Both the position numbers and the translations under genes were made by a program. From Lepas anatifera (taxonomy: Eukaryota > Arthropoda > Thecostraca > Lepadidae): a stretch of DNA of 64,000 bases. This document shows, piece by piece, positions 1 through 11,035 of this stretch (position 1 is its first letter; every line of letters starts with the position of its first letter). The notes under the pieces were generated by a model. The model saw only the letters and a program-made list of their open reading frames with translations, did not search any database and was not told the DNA's origin. The DNA lies in the NCBI GenBank assembly GCA_034440635.1, contig JAOTON010001944.1, positions 1 through 64,000 of the forward strand, read 5' to 3'.

Positions 1-881
1 TACCTGTAGAACCCTGAGGAGGCCGTTTGCCTACCCCCTCGTGTGGGTGCGTGTTAATTCTCATAAATTCTGACACTTGCACGATTAAAATTTCGTAAAG
101 TCAATGCAATATCATTGCAAGCAACCGATTCCAAAAGCAATCGCTTTGTTTGCAGTGTTAAACATAAAGCTGTGCTGCTGCAGTGGTCAAAAACCGTCTG
201 CATACCTACCTTAGGAGCTGAAAATTTGGAATTTATAGCAAGAACGTATTAAAAAAATCCCAAAATCTTTATGAAGAAAATTTTTTGGAGTGTCTAAGCG
301 AGCAATTTCAACTGCAAAAGGTCAAGCTAGGTAAAAAGAAAAGGTCAAACGAATCAAAAGTCAAAACTTTAAAAATTTGAATTAAAAAAAATAATGTTTA
401 GTTCAAGAAGATTTCAATGATACACAAAACTTGTTAATCAGGCAATGCGTTTTTGAGTTATGAAGCATCAAAGATGATTCTACAAGGTGACCTCTCGAAA
501 ATGTCTCGGGCTGTAACTCGGTCACCGTTGGTCGGAAGGAGCTAAGATTCTCACAGGCGTGTTCCTGACCCAAAACTACCCCGGATACAAAGTTTCAGAC
601 TTTTTATAGACATGGTGGTGTCAAATTGAAATATTTTTAGTCCTGGAATGCCCCATAGGTCAATAACTTTGCATGAAATGATGATACAGCTTTTATTTTG
701 AGATCGTTGCCTTTGGATTGTTATGGCAAGTCGATTCGTATGTCTATGCTTGGTCAAAAATTGACCTTGACCTGACCGGAGATCGGATCATTTTTGTGTT
801 TTGACCTAGCATGGTCAGATTATACATCATTCGATTCGCTGTGACGAGAGGAAGCAAATGGTGCCTAGAAATGATTCTAAC
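1..881. other. Intergenic, no gene; TTAA-type element edge at its left
   Basis: No credible coding sequence is seen. Bases 1-57 look like the right end of a TTAA-flanked element, because a GC-rich stretch ends GGGTGCGTG followed by TTAA at 54-57. The rest is AT-rich with scattered TGACC/GGTCA words and resembles the interior of the AGGTCA-rich repeats found elsewhere in the window. Confidence 0.4.
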
Positions 882-1039
882 TCAACTCTTGTCAGACGCT
901 AGAGCCCAAAAACTCAACTCAAGATACCACTTTCTTTGACCCGTCATGACCTCAATAGTGACCTGAGCCAAAGGAAAGGGGGGCAGGTACCCCCCGTCAA
1001 AGCGAAGTTGGCTCAGACCCCCGTCAATGCGTGTCTTAA
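780..1039 (+). mobile_element. Right part of a TTAA-flanked AGGTCA-rich element (family B)
   Basis: The stretch from about 820 matches family B interiors at 4552-4630, 21410-21540 (inverted), 22430-22580 and 36565-36660. All share the ATTCG..GAGAGGAAGC..GTCAGACGCTAGAG type of backbone. It ends in GTCAATGCGTGTC with TTAA at 1036-1039, matching the end of the well-bounded copy at 40410-41249. The 107-codon open frame here lies in repeat DNA and is not a gene. Confidence 0.6.
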
Positions 1040-1249
1040 GTCCCACAAACCTCCGTCTAATACCGTCATTGGTGGATGCAGTAGCAGTATTCGGGTCAGT
1101 GGCGGCGGATAAAGGGGGCAAGGGGGGCAGTTGCACCCCCCAAATTATCAGAGGGGCCCCCGGAAAAATACGCAATTTTAGCTTGGTTCTTTTCTGAAAG
1201 TTCATGAACGACCTGACTGAGCCCTCAGCAGTTTCTCGGTTTGGACAGT

Positions 1250-2125
1250 GTCCGAGCTTTATCTCAGGGGCCCTGAGCTTGGGCTCGGGGCCCCTCTAGC
1301 TTGGGCTCGGGGACCCTCTAGCTTGGCCTTTAGGGGCCCCCAAGCTTAGCCTAAAGGAGCCCCCCGAGCCTGGTCTCAGGGGCCCAGAACCTGGTCTTAA
1401 GGGCCACCGAGCCTGGTATCAGGGCCCCCACTCTGTCTCAGGGGCCCCCGAGCTGTTCCTCGCCCCCCCCGAGCTTTGTCGCAGGGACCCCCAAGCTTGG
1501 TCTAAGGGGCCCCCAAGGCTAGTCTCAGGCCACCCAAGCTTAGGCTTAAGAGAGCCCCCGAGCTCGGTCTCAGGGGCCCCGAGATTGTCTAAGGGGCTCC
1601 GGAGCTTGTCTAAGGGGCCCCCGAGCGTTGTCTCAGGGGCCCTCCAAGATTGGTATAAGGGGCTTCCCAGATTGGTCTAAGGGGCCCCCGAGATTCGTCT
1701 TAAGGGACCTTTAGCTTGGTTTCAGGGGCCTCCAAGCTTGGTTTCAGAGGCCGCCAAGCTTGGTCTCAGGAGCTCCCGAGCTTGGTCTCAGGGCCCCCTG
1801 AGCTTGGGCTCCGGGGCATTCGAGCTTGATCTCTAGGAGCCCCCCTCCAAGCTTGGTCTCAGGGGGCCCCCGAGCTGTGTCTCAGGGCTCCGAACTTGGT
1901 CTCAGGGGGCCTCCGAGATTGGTCTAAGGGGCTCCCGAGATTGGTCTTAGGGGGCCTCCAAGCTTTGTTTCAGAGGCCCCCAAACTTGGTCTCAGGGGCC
2001 CTGAGCTTGGTCTCAGGGGCCCTGAGCTTGGGCTCGGGGCCTTCGAGCTTGATGTCTAGGAGCCCCCAAGCTCCGTCTCAAGGACCCCCGAGCTGTGTCT
2101 CAGGGCCCCGAGCTTGGTCTTGTGT
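1250..2125. repeat. Diverged GC-rich minisatellite array (GGGGCCCC..GAGCTTGGTCTCA type)
   Basis: Degenerate units of roughly 25-30 bases read CCGAGCTTGGTCTCAGGGGCC. The same unit occurs in inverse orientation at 16.9-18.7 kb and 46.0-47.7 kb. Open frames across it are periodic Val-Ser-Gly or Pro-rich strings created by the repeat, so none is called as a gene. Confidence 0.85.
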
Positions 2126-2380
2126 GTGCTCAAGTCAGTATGCCTGTCATTTGCATTTTTCTGTGTCGATATAGACGACAGCATCAAAGCGCCCCCAGTT
2201 CTCATTCTGCGGGAGACGGAATTTTGCGGAAAAAATACTCAGAATATAATAATTCGTGTTACTTAACATGTTTTATTATGTAGATGCATACGAACAAACA
2301 GCGTTCACTTTTTAAAAAAGAACTATTTGCGTCGGAAGGGCGTTGCTGTATCGTTATTATAATTTTGATAAACTCCTAAC

Positions 2381-2650
2381 GTGATGTTCGAGCTTAAAGC
2401 TTTGACGTTCAATGTCCGAGGCTTACGTGAACCTATAAAACGCAGATCCATATTTCGACATCTACATGTTAAATACGCTGCTTATTTTGCTGTACTGCAG
2501 AAAACATATTCCAGCTTGGAATCCGAGATCGTGTGGAAAATCGAATGGGGGAGGCAAAACCATTTTTTGCACGGGCCAACTAAACAACATGGAGGAATAA
2601 CCATTTTTGTACTGGGCCAAATACAATTTTTACCATTTGTGACGCTTATG
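2381..2650 (+). pseudogene. LINE endonuclease fragment (L1/Tx1-like)
   Basis: The frame opens with LTFNVRGLREPIKRR and continues through LQKTYS and GGITIFV. This is the N-terminal part of an APE-type LINE endonuclease of the L1/Tx1 kind, where FNVNGLR..PIKRR and LQETHS are usual; the catalytic E of QETH is K here. About 90 codons survive before a small hAT-like MITE interrupts the frame, and I do not see the rest of the endonuclease or an RT beyond it. It is a 5' fragment of a dead element. Confidence 0.7.
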
Positions 2651-2786
2651 CAGGAGCGGAACCAGGATTTTGCTAGGGGAGTGGCTGAGCTTTGAAAAAT
2701 GGCGAAAAAGGGGGAATAGGGCGAAAAATGGCGAAAATGGGGCAAAAGGGGCTGAAGCCCCCTCAGCCCCCCTGGATCCGCCCCTG
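2651..2786. mobile_element. hAT-like MITE, 136 bp
   Basis: The ends are CAGGAGCGGAACCAGG and CCTGGATCCGCCCCTG, an imperfect inverted pair of the CAG-GGCGGATCCAGG class. The flanking 8-mers CGCTTATG (2643-2650) and TGCTTAGG (2787-2794) are an imperfect TSD. It interrupts the LINE endonuclease fragment. Confidence 0.75.
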
Positions 2787-3757
2787 TGCTTAGGCCTCTG
2801 ACCTCAGGCAGCAAGTCCCAACCAATCTATTGCAGTTTTTAGGGGGCCCTTGCTGCCGAGGGGGCCCTATCGTCAAGGGGGCCCCCTGGAAAAAATCTTG
2901 CCCCCCATCTGAAAAGAGCATCCGCCACCACTGATTTGGGAGCATCCCCGTTAACGGATATAGAAATATCACCAACTGTAACATTTAAAAAGAAACCCAA
3001 ACGGGTCCGATAGCTTGTCTAGGAAACCTCTTAGGCTCACCAGGGCCCCTGACCTGATCTAAGGTCCTATGAGTCGATCTGGAGGCCCCTGAACTGTTCG
3101 GGGGCTCCAGAACTGGTCCCTGATGCCCTATAAGCTAATCTGGGTCCCAGGATTTCCAATCGGGGGGGGCGGAGGGGAGACCTTCCCGGGGAGCCATCTG
3201 CACCAGGAGGTGCCACTTTTGGTTGACAAAACCTATGAGGTGGGCACCAAAGCCTATCGATGGGTGCCAATTTTCGCATCATTTGAATTTAATCGTTAAA
3301 AAGAGCATTGAAATCACACTCTTAGGGAAAACAGATTTCATCAGGATTAATATAAAAATATGTTTTGAAAGGTGTTAAAATATATAAGCACGGCTCTAAT
3401 GGCAGGGATGGGGAACCGGGTTACGGATCTGAGGGAAAACCCAGCCATTTTGTGGCCTTTTCCCGAAATTTCCTTAGGAAAATCGTATTTTTCCGCCTGT
3501 AAAGTATGGGCATCTGAATGAACATTAGATCAGATCAGATCAGACATATTGAGGCAGCGATCCACACATGTTGTGGTTTTTCACACTGACACTTCAGAAA
3601 AACAGTGAATGTTGGGGCACAATAAGAGCGTAAAAGTAAAATAAACGGAGTATCACGCGATAAACTCAGTATTACTGATAAACTCATTATTTGAATAAAT
3701 GTACGCTGAACTGGGCTTATTCAATTGTATGCCTTGTAAGCATACATGTTAAGCAAA
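2787..3757. other. Repeat-derived spacer without genes
   Basis: Bases 2840-2890 are GGGGGCCC-rich. Bases 3010-3130 resemble minisatellite F (GGCCCCTGAACTG units). Bases 3150-3270 match, in inverse orientation, the interior of the CATAGGCGGATCC MITE family (compare 39400-39480). Bases 3280-3757 are AT-rich and I recognise nothing there. Confidence 0.5.
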
Positions 3758-4165
3758 TTAACCCGCGCCCCACCGGGGGTCCAGCGCCACCTTCACCCCA
3801 CCGGGGGCCATCGAAGCCCCCCGCTCAAACTCCGAAAATATGGGGGTTAGCGCAAATCTGCAAAATGCATTAGAAAGCTCGCGTGAATTCAGTAAGAAAT
3901 TACTTCACATGTTTAAGCGCTCAGGTCAATGGTTTGACCTCCAGAGGTCAAGTAAGGTCACGATAGGCTATTTTCATTCAAATATGCAAAGCTTAAGAAA
4001 ACTGGGCACAGCTCTTATGCCATTAGAGCTATTGAGATCTGGTCAACTACATTGGATAGGAAAATGCCAGACCTTTTTCCGCTATGTGGAACGTAATGAC
4101 CTCCCGCCAGTGGTTTGACCTCCAGAGGTCACCTCGTGACCTAATATGACCTGAGGTTACCAAAG
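3758..4165 (+). mobile_element. TTAA-flanked AGGTCA-rich element, family A, left part only
   Basis: It starts TTAA-CCCGCGCCCCACCGGGGG, as do the copies at 5859 and 10005, and runs collinearly with them for about 400 bases. It is then joined directly to the right end of a CATAGGCGGATCC-type MITE (ATCCTGGATCCGCCTATG, ending about 4201), so the remaining 600 bases are missing. Confidence 0.7.
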
Positions 4166-4199
4166 GTGCCCCCCGATCGGCAATCCTGGATCCGCCTAT

Positions 4200-5272
4200 G
4201 TTGTGAATACCTTCATATTCTCCAAATGGTAGTATCCTGGGTCTCTTTCAGTTTCGGGTTGCACCTGTGACCTCTGAGAGGTCATCTGGGGCTACTGAAG
4301 CAGGTTTTCAGACTTGGGTTAAACATTTTGCAGGAAATAATGGTTAAGCTTTTATTTTGATACCATTTCGTTTGGGTTGCTATTACGAATAGATTGATAT
4401 GCATATTGATTGTGCTAGGTTTGAAACTGACTTTGACCTGACCTTAGCTCAGGTCATTTTTATGGTTAACCTAGTGTAGTCATATTATACATCATGTTTA
4501 AGCGCTCAGGTCAATGGTTTGACCTCCAGAGGTCAAGTAAGGTCACGAATACATTCGTTTCGCCGTAACGGGAGACAGCGAATGGTGCCTAAAAATATTT
4601 CTACCTCAATTCTGTCAGACGCTAGAATCGGTTATCAGGAGCGAATATCATTCTGTTGACCTCAGGATACGAAGGATATGGCGTTGACTTCAACAGGCTC
4701 TGGAGCCTGAACCAAGCTGTGCCCCGCAAAAAGCGGTGAACTGGTTTTGTATTTCATGCTTCCTGGCTTGCATACTAATTTTAAGCGAAATCAATTGTCC
4801 CCGATTTTGGTGATACGTTGGGTCCCCTGTTAAAGTCAATGGCATTTAATGCATTACGGCAAAAACTGATTTTTACGGCACATTTTGTGCTCTATCTCAG
4901 CAACACGACGCGATAGAGCAAAATAAAGACCAGTTTCGGGACGGTCTCGGCAAGGGCTTTCGAATGATGAGGCGATTATAAAAATCCTGAATATCAATCT
5001 AAATATCGAATATCTAACTCCTGCTGTTTTCACAGACATCAGACGCTAGAGCCCAGAGACTCTTCTCTAACATACCACCTTCTTTGACCTATCATGACCT
5101 CATATTGACCTGAAACCAAAGTGACCGATGCTGTCTCTTCATGAATTTGCATGAGCTGCACCAGTGTTTGCATTTTTTTCTCTTTCCCGTATAGAAGCCG
5201 AGTTCGAGGGGGGGTGTTTGTACTCCCCACCAGGGCAAAGATGGCTCGGAGGCCCACCGAGGCGGGTGTTAA
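4200..5272 (+). mobile_element. Family B element body and right end
   Basis: Bases 4200-4500 match 36285-36570, with the same order of CTCTGAGAGGTCATCTGGGGC and GGTCAGGTCATTTTTATG words. Bases 4498-4550 are a short piece of family A. Bases 5037-5110 match the B interior, and the block ends GGCGGGTG with TTAA at 5269-5272. It is a patchwork of at least two copies and I see no protein. Confidence 0.55.
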
Positions 5273-5494
5273 GAAATTGAGTTTAATCAGCTCTCGCTCA
5301 CGACTTGGTGACTGACTTTGATTCTGACTCATCCCAATTAGCCGAGAAATTGAGTTGACAGGCTCAAACTACACTCTGAAGTGAGGCTGACTCGATTCTG
5401 ACTCGAGCAAAAGTGGAGCCGATTCAAAGCCAATTCGGAATCCGAGTCGCTGCTCAACAGGTCTGAAAAGTTGAGCATAACAGAAGAGTGGGAT

Positions 5495-5858
5495 TTAACA
5501 CGCGCATTCACGGGGGCGGGTAACCGCCCCCCTCGGGTTTTTCGGAGACAGCATACAAACGGTGGCGCGTAGCGCCACCGTACTTGGTATACCCTTTTGC
5601 TCATCATTTTTACAACTTTTGTCAAAATTTTAAGGTCAGGTCATCTCAGGGCAGGTCACCAGCACAGGTCAAGTGACTTGACCCCAAAAAGTTTAAGATA
5701 GCATAAGTCAGAACAGATTGAACTTATCCGATCGAAACTCATACACATAATAGGCCCACCGAGTTCTCTAGAATATTTTTCGGTATTTTTTATATCGATG
5801 ACCTAAGGTCAGGTACGAGCCGTGACATCTCCATTGGAAATACATGGGAAAAATGATT
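5495..5858 (+). mobile_element. Family B element, left end
   Basis: It begins TTAA (5495-5498) then CACGCGCATTCACGGGGG, like the bounded copy at 40406. Its interior (GGCGCGTAGCGCCACCGTACTTGG, then TCAGGTCACCAGCACAGGTCAAG) follows 40440-40760 in order. It stops where a family A element begins at TTAA 5859. Bases 5273-5494 between the two B ends are not recognised. Confidence 0.6.
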
Positions 5859-6685
5859 TTAACCCGCGCCCCACCGGGGTTCCAGCGCCACCTTCACCCC
5901 ACCGGGGGCCATCGATGGCCCCCCTTCAAACTCCGAAAATATGGGGGTTGGCGCAAATCTGCAAAGTGCATTAGAAAGCTCGCGTGAATTCAGTACGAAA
6001 TTACTCACATGCTTAAGCGCTCAGGTCAATGGTTTGACCTCCAGAGGTCAAGTAAGGTCACGATAGGCTATTTTCATTCAAATATGCAAAGCTTAAGAAG
6101 ACTGGGCATAACTCTTGTGCCATTAGAGCTATTGAGATCTGGTCAACTACATTGGATAGGAGAATGCCAGACCTTCTTCCGCTATGTGGAACGTAATGAC
6201 CTCTCGCCAGTGGTTTGACCTCCAGAGGTCGCTTCGTGACCTCATATGACCTGAGGTTACCAAAGGTCAGAAAGTGACCTTGTCGTATATCAAATGAAAG
6301 CCAGTGATGAAGTAGTTAGAAATGTTTTCGGGATATTAGTCTGGGTTATTTGATGAAAAGTTTAAACTTCCGAATATTTCGAGTTTATTGATAGCTCTTT
6401 TTCAACGGAATGTCGATCATGAACAGCCAAGTTTTTCAAACACAATGTCATCTTCATCACTTGAGTTCCCTTCCTACATACCTCTCATTTAAATGAAGTA
6501 TATTACGTATTTTTGCAATTCCCGCCGAACCATTAAACGCCTATTCGCTAAATGGCACAAATAATGACAAGTTTTAAGAGTTTGAAGTGTTGTAATGAGC
6601 GTGAAAGTCATGATGATAATGTTATACAAAATTAACCGGCAATCGCTCATAGTATAATGAAATTGAAAATGCCAAATAGTATATT

Positions 6686-6712
6686 GATATTTCGACGGCG
6701 TGTCTTCTTCAG
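6686..6712 (-). ncRNA. Hammerhead-like core motif, left arm
   Basis: On the minus strand this reads CTGAAGA, a GAC..GTC stem, then GAAA: the order CUGANGA - stem II - GAA of a hammerhead ribozyme core. Hammerheads are known in Penelope-like elements. Stems I and III and the cleavage site are not evident by eye, so it may be a decayed or merely similar motif. Confidence 0.35.
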
Positions 6713-7002
6713 GAGCAAGTTTTGAATTTGAAAGTCATTGATAGCTATGATTTTTAAATTCAATTTGAATTTAGGGCGAACAGCAAGCAGGTACACGTGA
6801 AAACAATGTTTGACATCTCGCGAAGGATACAGTGTGATGAGTTACCTACAAAAAGAGACATTTAAAAACTACAGGATACAGAAACTAAACACTCATAAAA
6901 GCACAGTATGCAACAAAACTATGGATGTAACAGTGAGTAAAAACAATTTTCAGCGATGGATGTGTGGTGGTATGGCGAGTGTTTATGCGTGGTGGTTTGG
7001 TC

Positions 7003-7388
7003 TTAAGTGGTATAAGTGTATGTGTATGGTACTGGTTCTAGGAGGCGCCACGAGGAGAATTGCTTATTTATTTGTGGTCTGCGGTTTCGGATTTCTATTG
7101 ATTCTTTAATTTTGCATTCTGCCGAGTCTTTACAAACATGAATAATTTTTATTGCGAAGTCCTTGTCTGTGATGCGTGTAGTGGGGTGATGTGATATGGT
7201 GTGGTCTCCTAGATACTTACCCTTTTCTTTTCTCCTAGCGTGTCCTAAATGTTCCATGAAGCGGGTACGGATTTGGCGAGTTGTTTCCCCTATATAAAAC
7301 ATGTTGCAAAGTAGGCATGTGATAAGGTATACTGTATTTTTGATGTGGCACCTCCCCTGTAACCCGGCGTCGCATGTGCTGCATGATT
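7003..7388 (-). pseudogene. Penelope-like GIY-YIG endonuclease, left arm (5'-truncated)
   Basis: The translated arm contains TVYLITCLLCNMFYIGETTR followed by R..FMEHLGHAR, and ends after IEIRNRRPQINKQFSSW. YIGET, the downstream Arg and the EH pair match the GIY-YIG nuclease that ends Penelope-like retroelement proteins, which nick the target for primed reverse transcription. The frame stays open upstream of the first Met into the palindrome centre, with CDAGLQGRCHIKN, a normal linker for these proteins. The RT is absent, so the reading frame is a 3' remnant. Confidence 0.75.
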
Positions 7389-7394
7389 TAAATC

Positions 7395-7778
7395 ATGCAG
7401 TATACAGTACACCTTACACAGTACACCTTATCAGTACACCTTAATACAGTATACCTTATCACATGCCTACTTTGCAACATGTTTTATATAGGGGAAACAA
7501 CTCGCCAAATCCGTACCCGCTTCATGGAACATTTAGGACACGCTAGGAGAAAAGAAAAGGGTAAGTATCTAGGAGACCACACCATATCACATCACCCCAC
7601 TACACGCATCACAGACAAGGACTTCGCAATAAAAATTATTCATGTTTGTAAAGACTCGGCAGAATGCAAAATTAAAGAATCAATAGAAATCCGAAACCGC
7701 AGACCACAAATAAATAAGCAATTCTCCTCGTGGCGCCTCCTACAACCAGTACCATACACATACACTTATACCACTTAA
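7395..7778 (+). pseudogene. Penelope-like GIY-YIG endonuclease, right arm (5'-truncated)
   Basis: This is the inverted twin of the left-arm frame. From YLITCLLCNMFYIGE onward the proteins are practically identical, differing at SWRLLQ versus SWRLLE. Upstream the two arms diverge: this arm has a short AGTACACCTTA-type tandem stretch (7400-7445) instead of the zinc-linker sequence. The nuclease core is intact, but with no RT it cannot be an autonomous element. Confidence 0.75.
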
Positions 7779-8068
7779 GACCAAACCACCACGCATAAAC
7801 ACTCGCCATACCACCACACATCCATCGCTGAAAATTGTTTTTACTCACTGTTACATCCATAGTTTTGTTGCATACTGTGCTTTTATGAGTGTTTAGTTTC
7901 TGTATCCTGTAGTTTTTAAATGTCTCTTTTTGTAGGTAACTCATCACACTGTATCCTTCGCGAGATGTTAAACATTGTTTTCACATGTACCTGCTTGCTG
8001 TTCGCCCTAAATTCAAATTGAATTTAAAAATCATAGCTATCAATGACTTTCAAATTCAAAACTTGCTC

Positions 8069-8095
8069 CTGAAGAAGACACGCCGTCGAAATATC
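8069..8095 (+). ncRNA. Hammerhead-like core motif, right arm
   Basis: This is the inverted twin of the motif at 6686-6712: CTGAAGA, a GAC..GTC stem, then GAAA. Its position in the terminal part of the Penelope-like arm agrees with where such ribozymes lie in that class. Activity is not claimed. Confidence 0.35.
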
Positions 8096-8324
8096 AATAT
8101 ACTATTTGGCATTTTCAATTTCATTATACTATGAGCGATTGTCGGTTAATTTTGTATAACATTATCAAATAATGACAAATAACCCGTTCCTTATATACAC
8201 GTTTCACTAGCTCACAGCCCCTACTATTGATTTTATTTTTCCCTGATTATGTCCAATCCTGTTGAATTCTTGTTAACAATGATAATCCTAATACTACTAC
8301 AATCCTGCAGCCATGACGATCCTC

Positions 8325-8735
8325 CTACAATGCTTCTAAAACGGGGTCCCAAATTGGGTTAAGTGTAACGTTTCCCCTATCCCGATTTATATCTGCTTCC
8401 CTTTTTCTAATTTCTATCGCTTCCCTAACAGACCTTCTTACGGATTTTTGCTCTACTGCAACAATTTTAACATCACGAGGGTTCAGATCCTTCCGACAAC
8501 TATATACATGACATGACACTGCTGATTTAGAAAACCTGCCGTTCCGAATATCCCCTATATGCTCCTCCACCCTTACCCCTAGCGGCCTACCTGATTCCCC
8601 TATATATGTTGACCCACACTCGCATTTCATTTCATAAACTGCCCCCCTTTTCTCTCCCTTACTCATAGGATCCTTAACATGCGTCAGTAAACTTTTGAAG
8701 GTAGTCTTAGAATACGGGAATATTATTTAGAATTC
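8325..8735 (-). pseudogene. Second type of Penelope-like GIY-YIG endonuclease remnant
   Basis: The protein runs AVYEMKCECGSTYIGESGR, then VRVEEHIGDIR, REAIEIRKREADINRD and NLNPIWDPVL-like residues. This is the usual ending of a GIY-YIG domain in Penelope-like proteins (Cys-Glu-Cys-Gly before TYIGE, Asn-Arg-Asp near the end). Upstream of its Met the frame continues with PYSKTTFKSLLTHVKDP, which matches the family linker. It is clearly a different lineage from the two palindromic copies, so the insert mixes two element types. Confidence 0.75.
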
Positions 8736-9424
8736 AACGGGATATTAGTCCAGACTAATATCCCGAAAACATTTCTAACTACTTGACAACAGTTTCTGGG
8801 AAAAATATGACTCTTAAAACGTATATAGCCAGTGATGAGACATACACTATGGTGTTTGATTCATCGTTCTAGCTTAATTAGGTCAAAAGTTATTGTCAAG
8901 ATTTGACCCTGTTTTTTACCCCTGGTGACCTTGGATGACCTCAGAGAAGCCAAAGGGAAAATTTTACCCCTGGGATCCGTAAAAGGGTGTCCAAGAACGC
9001 TTTTCTGAGCAAGCCGAGCATTTTCAATAGTTTTTTGTGGCTTTTAGATCGTAAGACCGCTTTTTCCAATGTTTTTTTCAAGGGAGAGGTCACCTCGTGA
9101 CGTGACCTCAGGTCACGAAATCAAAAATCCAGAATATACATCATGTAGACCCTGGCAGGGTCAAGAACTGTAGGAAGTTTCAAATCGATCGACAGAGAAA
9201 CGTAGCTCTTATAGAGCTCAAAAAGTTGAAGTGAGGTGACCTTGGTTGACCTCGCCTGGTGACCTGAACTTGGGTGACCCGGGGTAAAAGATTTCAGGGA
9301 TGGTGGGAAAATGATGGGGTGAGAGATAGAGCCCTCAACCGCGGTGCTGTGCCTCGTTGTTTTTTTCTGCTATCCCGAAAAAAACATTAGGGGCTGTCGA
9401 TGCCCCCGGTGGAGCGAGGGTTAA

Positions 9425-10004
9425 AAGACAAAAAACGTTTCATTGAGAGCCTGAGCATGTGGAGCACTCTTTACCTGACTATAAAAGCTGGAGGATAGCC
9501 CAGCGCCTCCTTAGTTCCATACCCCTGGTCATTACCTTAACTACATGTTAAAGTGACGTTCTTAAATAGAGTCACTTGCAAAACGTTCTCTTGTCCTCTC
9601 AGCTAACGTATTGCCAGTGGTATTCTCCATCGTCTCCGACGCTCCACGCCGGGGAAACTTCATTTCAAGCTGACTCCTGACGGCTAACTCAAGTCAAAGG
9701 CTTTTTATAAGGCGTTCTGTGCATAGCACCTTTGCCCGCCTCTAAAGGAGTGTGTGGGAGAATTTTGCGTGAGGGCAAGCTACGTTAGTCTGTTAAAGCA
9801 ATGGGAGTTATTTCAAGTAATGGGTTGCAAGATGTTTCAGCTTGCGGATGGACGGTCGTGGCAATGGCATAGCCATGCCAAGGGAGTTCATTTTATACAA
9901 TTAGACCCGCAGAGTGCGAAGGTTATCTCTGTGGTTGAAGACCTTGTGGTAACTGGTCATTAATTGTGTTCGCCTTTCTGTTTCAGGTACAATATGAATG
10001 TCTG
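9425..10004. other. Spacer between two family A elements
   Basis: A 69-codon frame (9754-9963) has no recognisable domain. TTTCTGTTTCAG at about 9974-9985 resembles a splice acceptor but I find no matching exon. Bases 9698-9750 recur in inverse orientation at 46533-46587, so part of this spacer is itself repeated. Confidence 0.4.
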
Positions 10005-11035
10005 TTAACCCGCGCCCCACCGGGGGTCCGGCGCCACCTTCGCCCCACCGGGGGGCCATCGATGGCCCCCCTCTAACTCCGAAAGTATGGGTGTTAGCGC
10101 AAATCTGCAAAGTGCAATAGAAAGCTCGCGTGAATTCAGTAAGAAATTACTTCGCATGTTTTAGTGCTCAGGTCAATGGTTTGACCTCCAGAGGTCAAAT
10201 TAGGTCAAGATCGGCTATTTTCACTCAAATATGCAATGATTAAGCAAACTGGGCATAACTCTTATGTCATTAGAGCTATTGAGGCCTGGTAAAGTACATT
10301 TGATAGAAAATTGCCAGTACTTTTTCCGCTATGTGAAACGTAAAGACCTCCCGCCAGTGGTTTGACCGCCAGAGGTCACCTCGTGACCTAATATGACCTG
10401 AGGTCACGAAAGGTCAAAAAGTGACCTTGCCGTATATCAAATAAAAGCCAGTGACAAGACAAACACGATGGTGTTTGTTTCACCGCTCTAGCTCAATTAG
10501 GTCAAAAGTTATTGTCAAAATACTGTTTTTGACCTCCGGTGACCTTGGATGACCTTGGAAAAGTCAAAGGGCAAATATGACCCCTGGGATCCGTGAAAGG
10601 GTGTCCAAAAACGTTGTTCTGAGCAGTTTGAGTATTTGCAATCATTTTTGTGGCTTTTATATCATGAAACAGGTTTTTCCCATGCTTTTCCAATGGGAGA
10701 GGTCGCCTCGTGACCTGACCTCAGGGCACGAAATCGAAAAATCCCGGATATACACCTTGTAGACCCTGGAGGGGTCATGAAGTGTAGGAAGTTTCAAATC
10801 GATCGACTTTGAAATGTAGCTCTTACAGAGCTCTAAAGGTGAAGTGAGGTGACCTTGGTTGACCTCGTCTGGTGACCTGACCTTGGGTGACCCGGAGTAA
10901 AAATTTCAGGGATGATGGGAAAATGATGCAGTGAGAGGTAGAGCCCCCAACCGCAATGCTGCGCCTCGTCGTTTTTCTGCTATCCCGGAAAAACCTTAGG
11001 GGGCCATCGATGGCCCCCGGTGGGGCGAGGGTTAA
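10005..11035 (+). mobile_element. Complete family A TTAA element, 1023 bp
   Basis: TTAA (10005-10008) then CCCGCGCCCCACCGGGGG at the left, and CCCCCGGTGGGGCGAGGG then TTAA (11032-11035) at the right, are inverted copies. ATCGATGGCCCCC lies just inside both ends. The interior is non-coding and consists of repeated GGTCA/TGACC words (TTTGACCTCCAGAGGTCA, TGACCTGAGGTCA, GTGACCTTGG). This is the best reference copy. TTAA plus CCC/GGG termini suggests mobilisation by a piggyBac-type transposase supplied in trans; none is in the window. Confidence 0.85.

Larger units (their letters stand above)
6311..8826. mobile_element. Penelope-like composite insert with large palindrome
   Basis: The insert is flanked by a 12-base TSD, AGCCAGTGATGA (6299-6310 and 8827-8838). 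A perfect 35-base inverted repeat lies at 6310-6344 and 8750-8784, and 42 further bases follow the right copy before the TSD. Inside, about 6616-7388 and 7388-8180 form a large inverted repeat centred on GCATGATTTAAATCATGC, each arm carrying the same GIY-YIG endonuclease end reading outward. A third, different GIY-YIG remnant sits at 8325-8735. No RT domain is present, so this is a non-autonomous or doubly 5'-truncated inverted pair. Confidence 0.75.
5859..9424 (+). mobile_element. Family A TTAA element, about 1.05 kb net, split by a Penelope-like insert
   Basis: TTAA at 5859-5862 precedes CCCGCGCCCCACCGGGG, and CCCCGGTGGAGCGAGGG precedes TTAA at 9421-9424. The ends are inverted copies of one another. 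TTAA duplication plus CCC..GGG termini is the pattern of piggyBac-type elements. The interior is non-coding and dense in GGTCA/TGACC. Bases 6311-8826 are a later insertion, and the two halves line up with the uninterrupted copy at 10005-11035. Confidence 0.8.
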
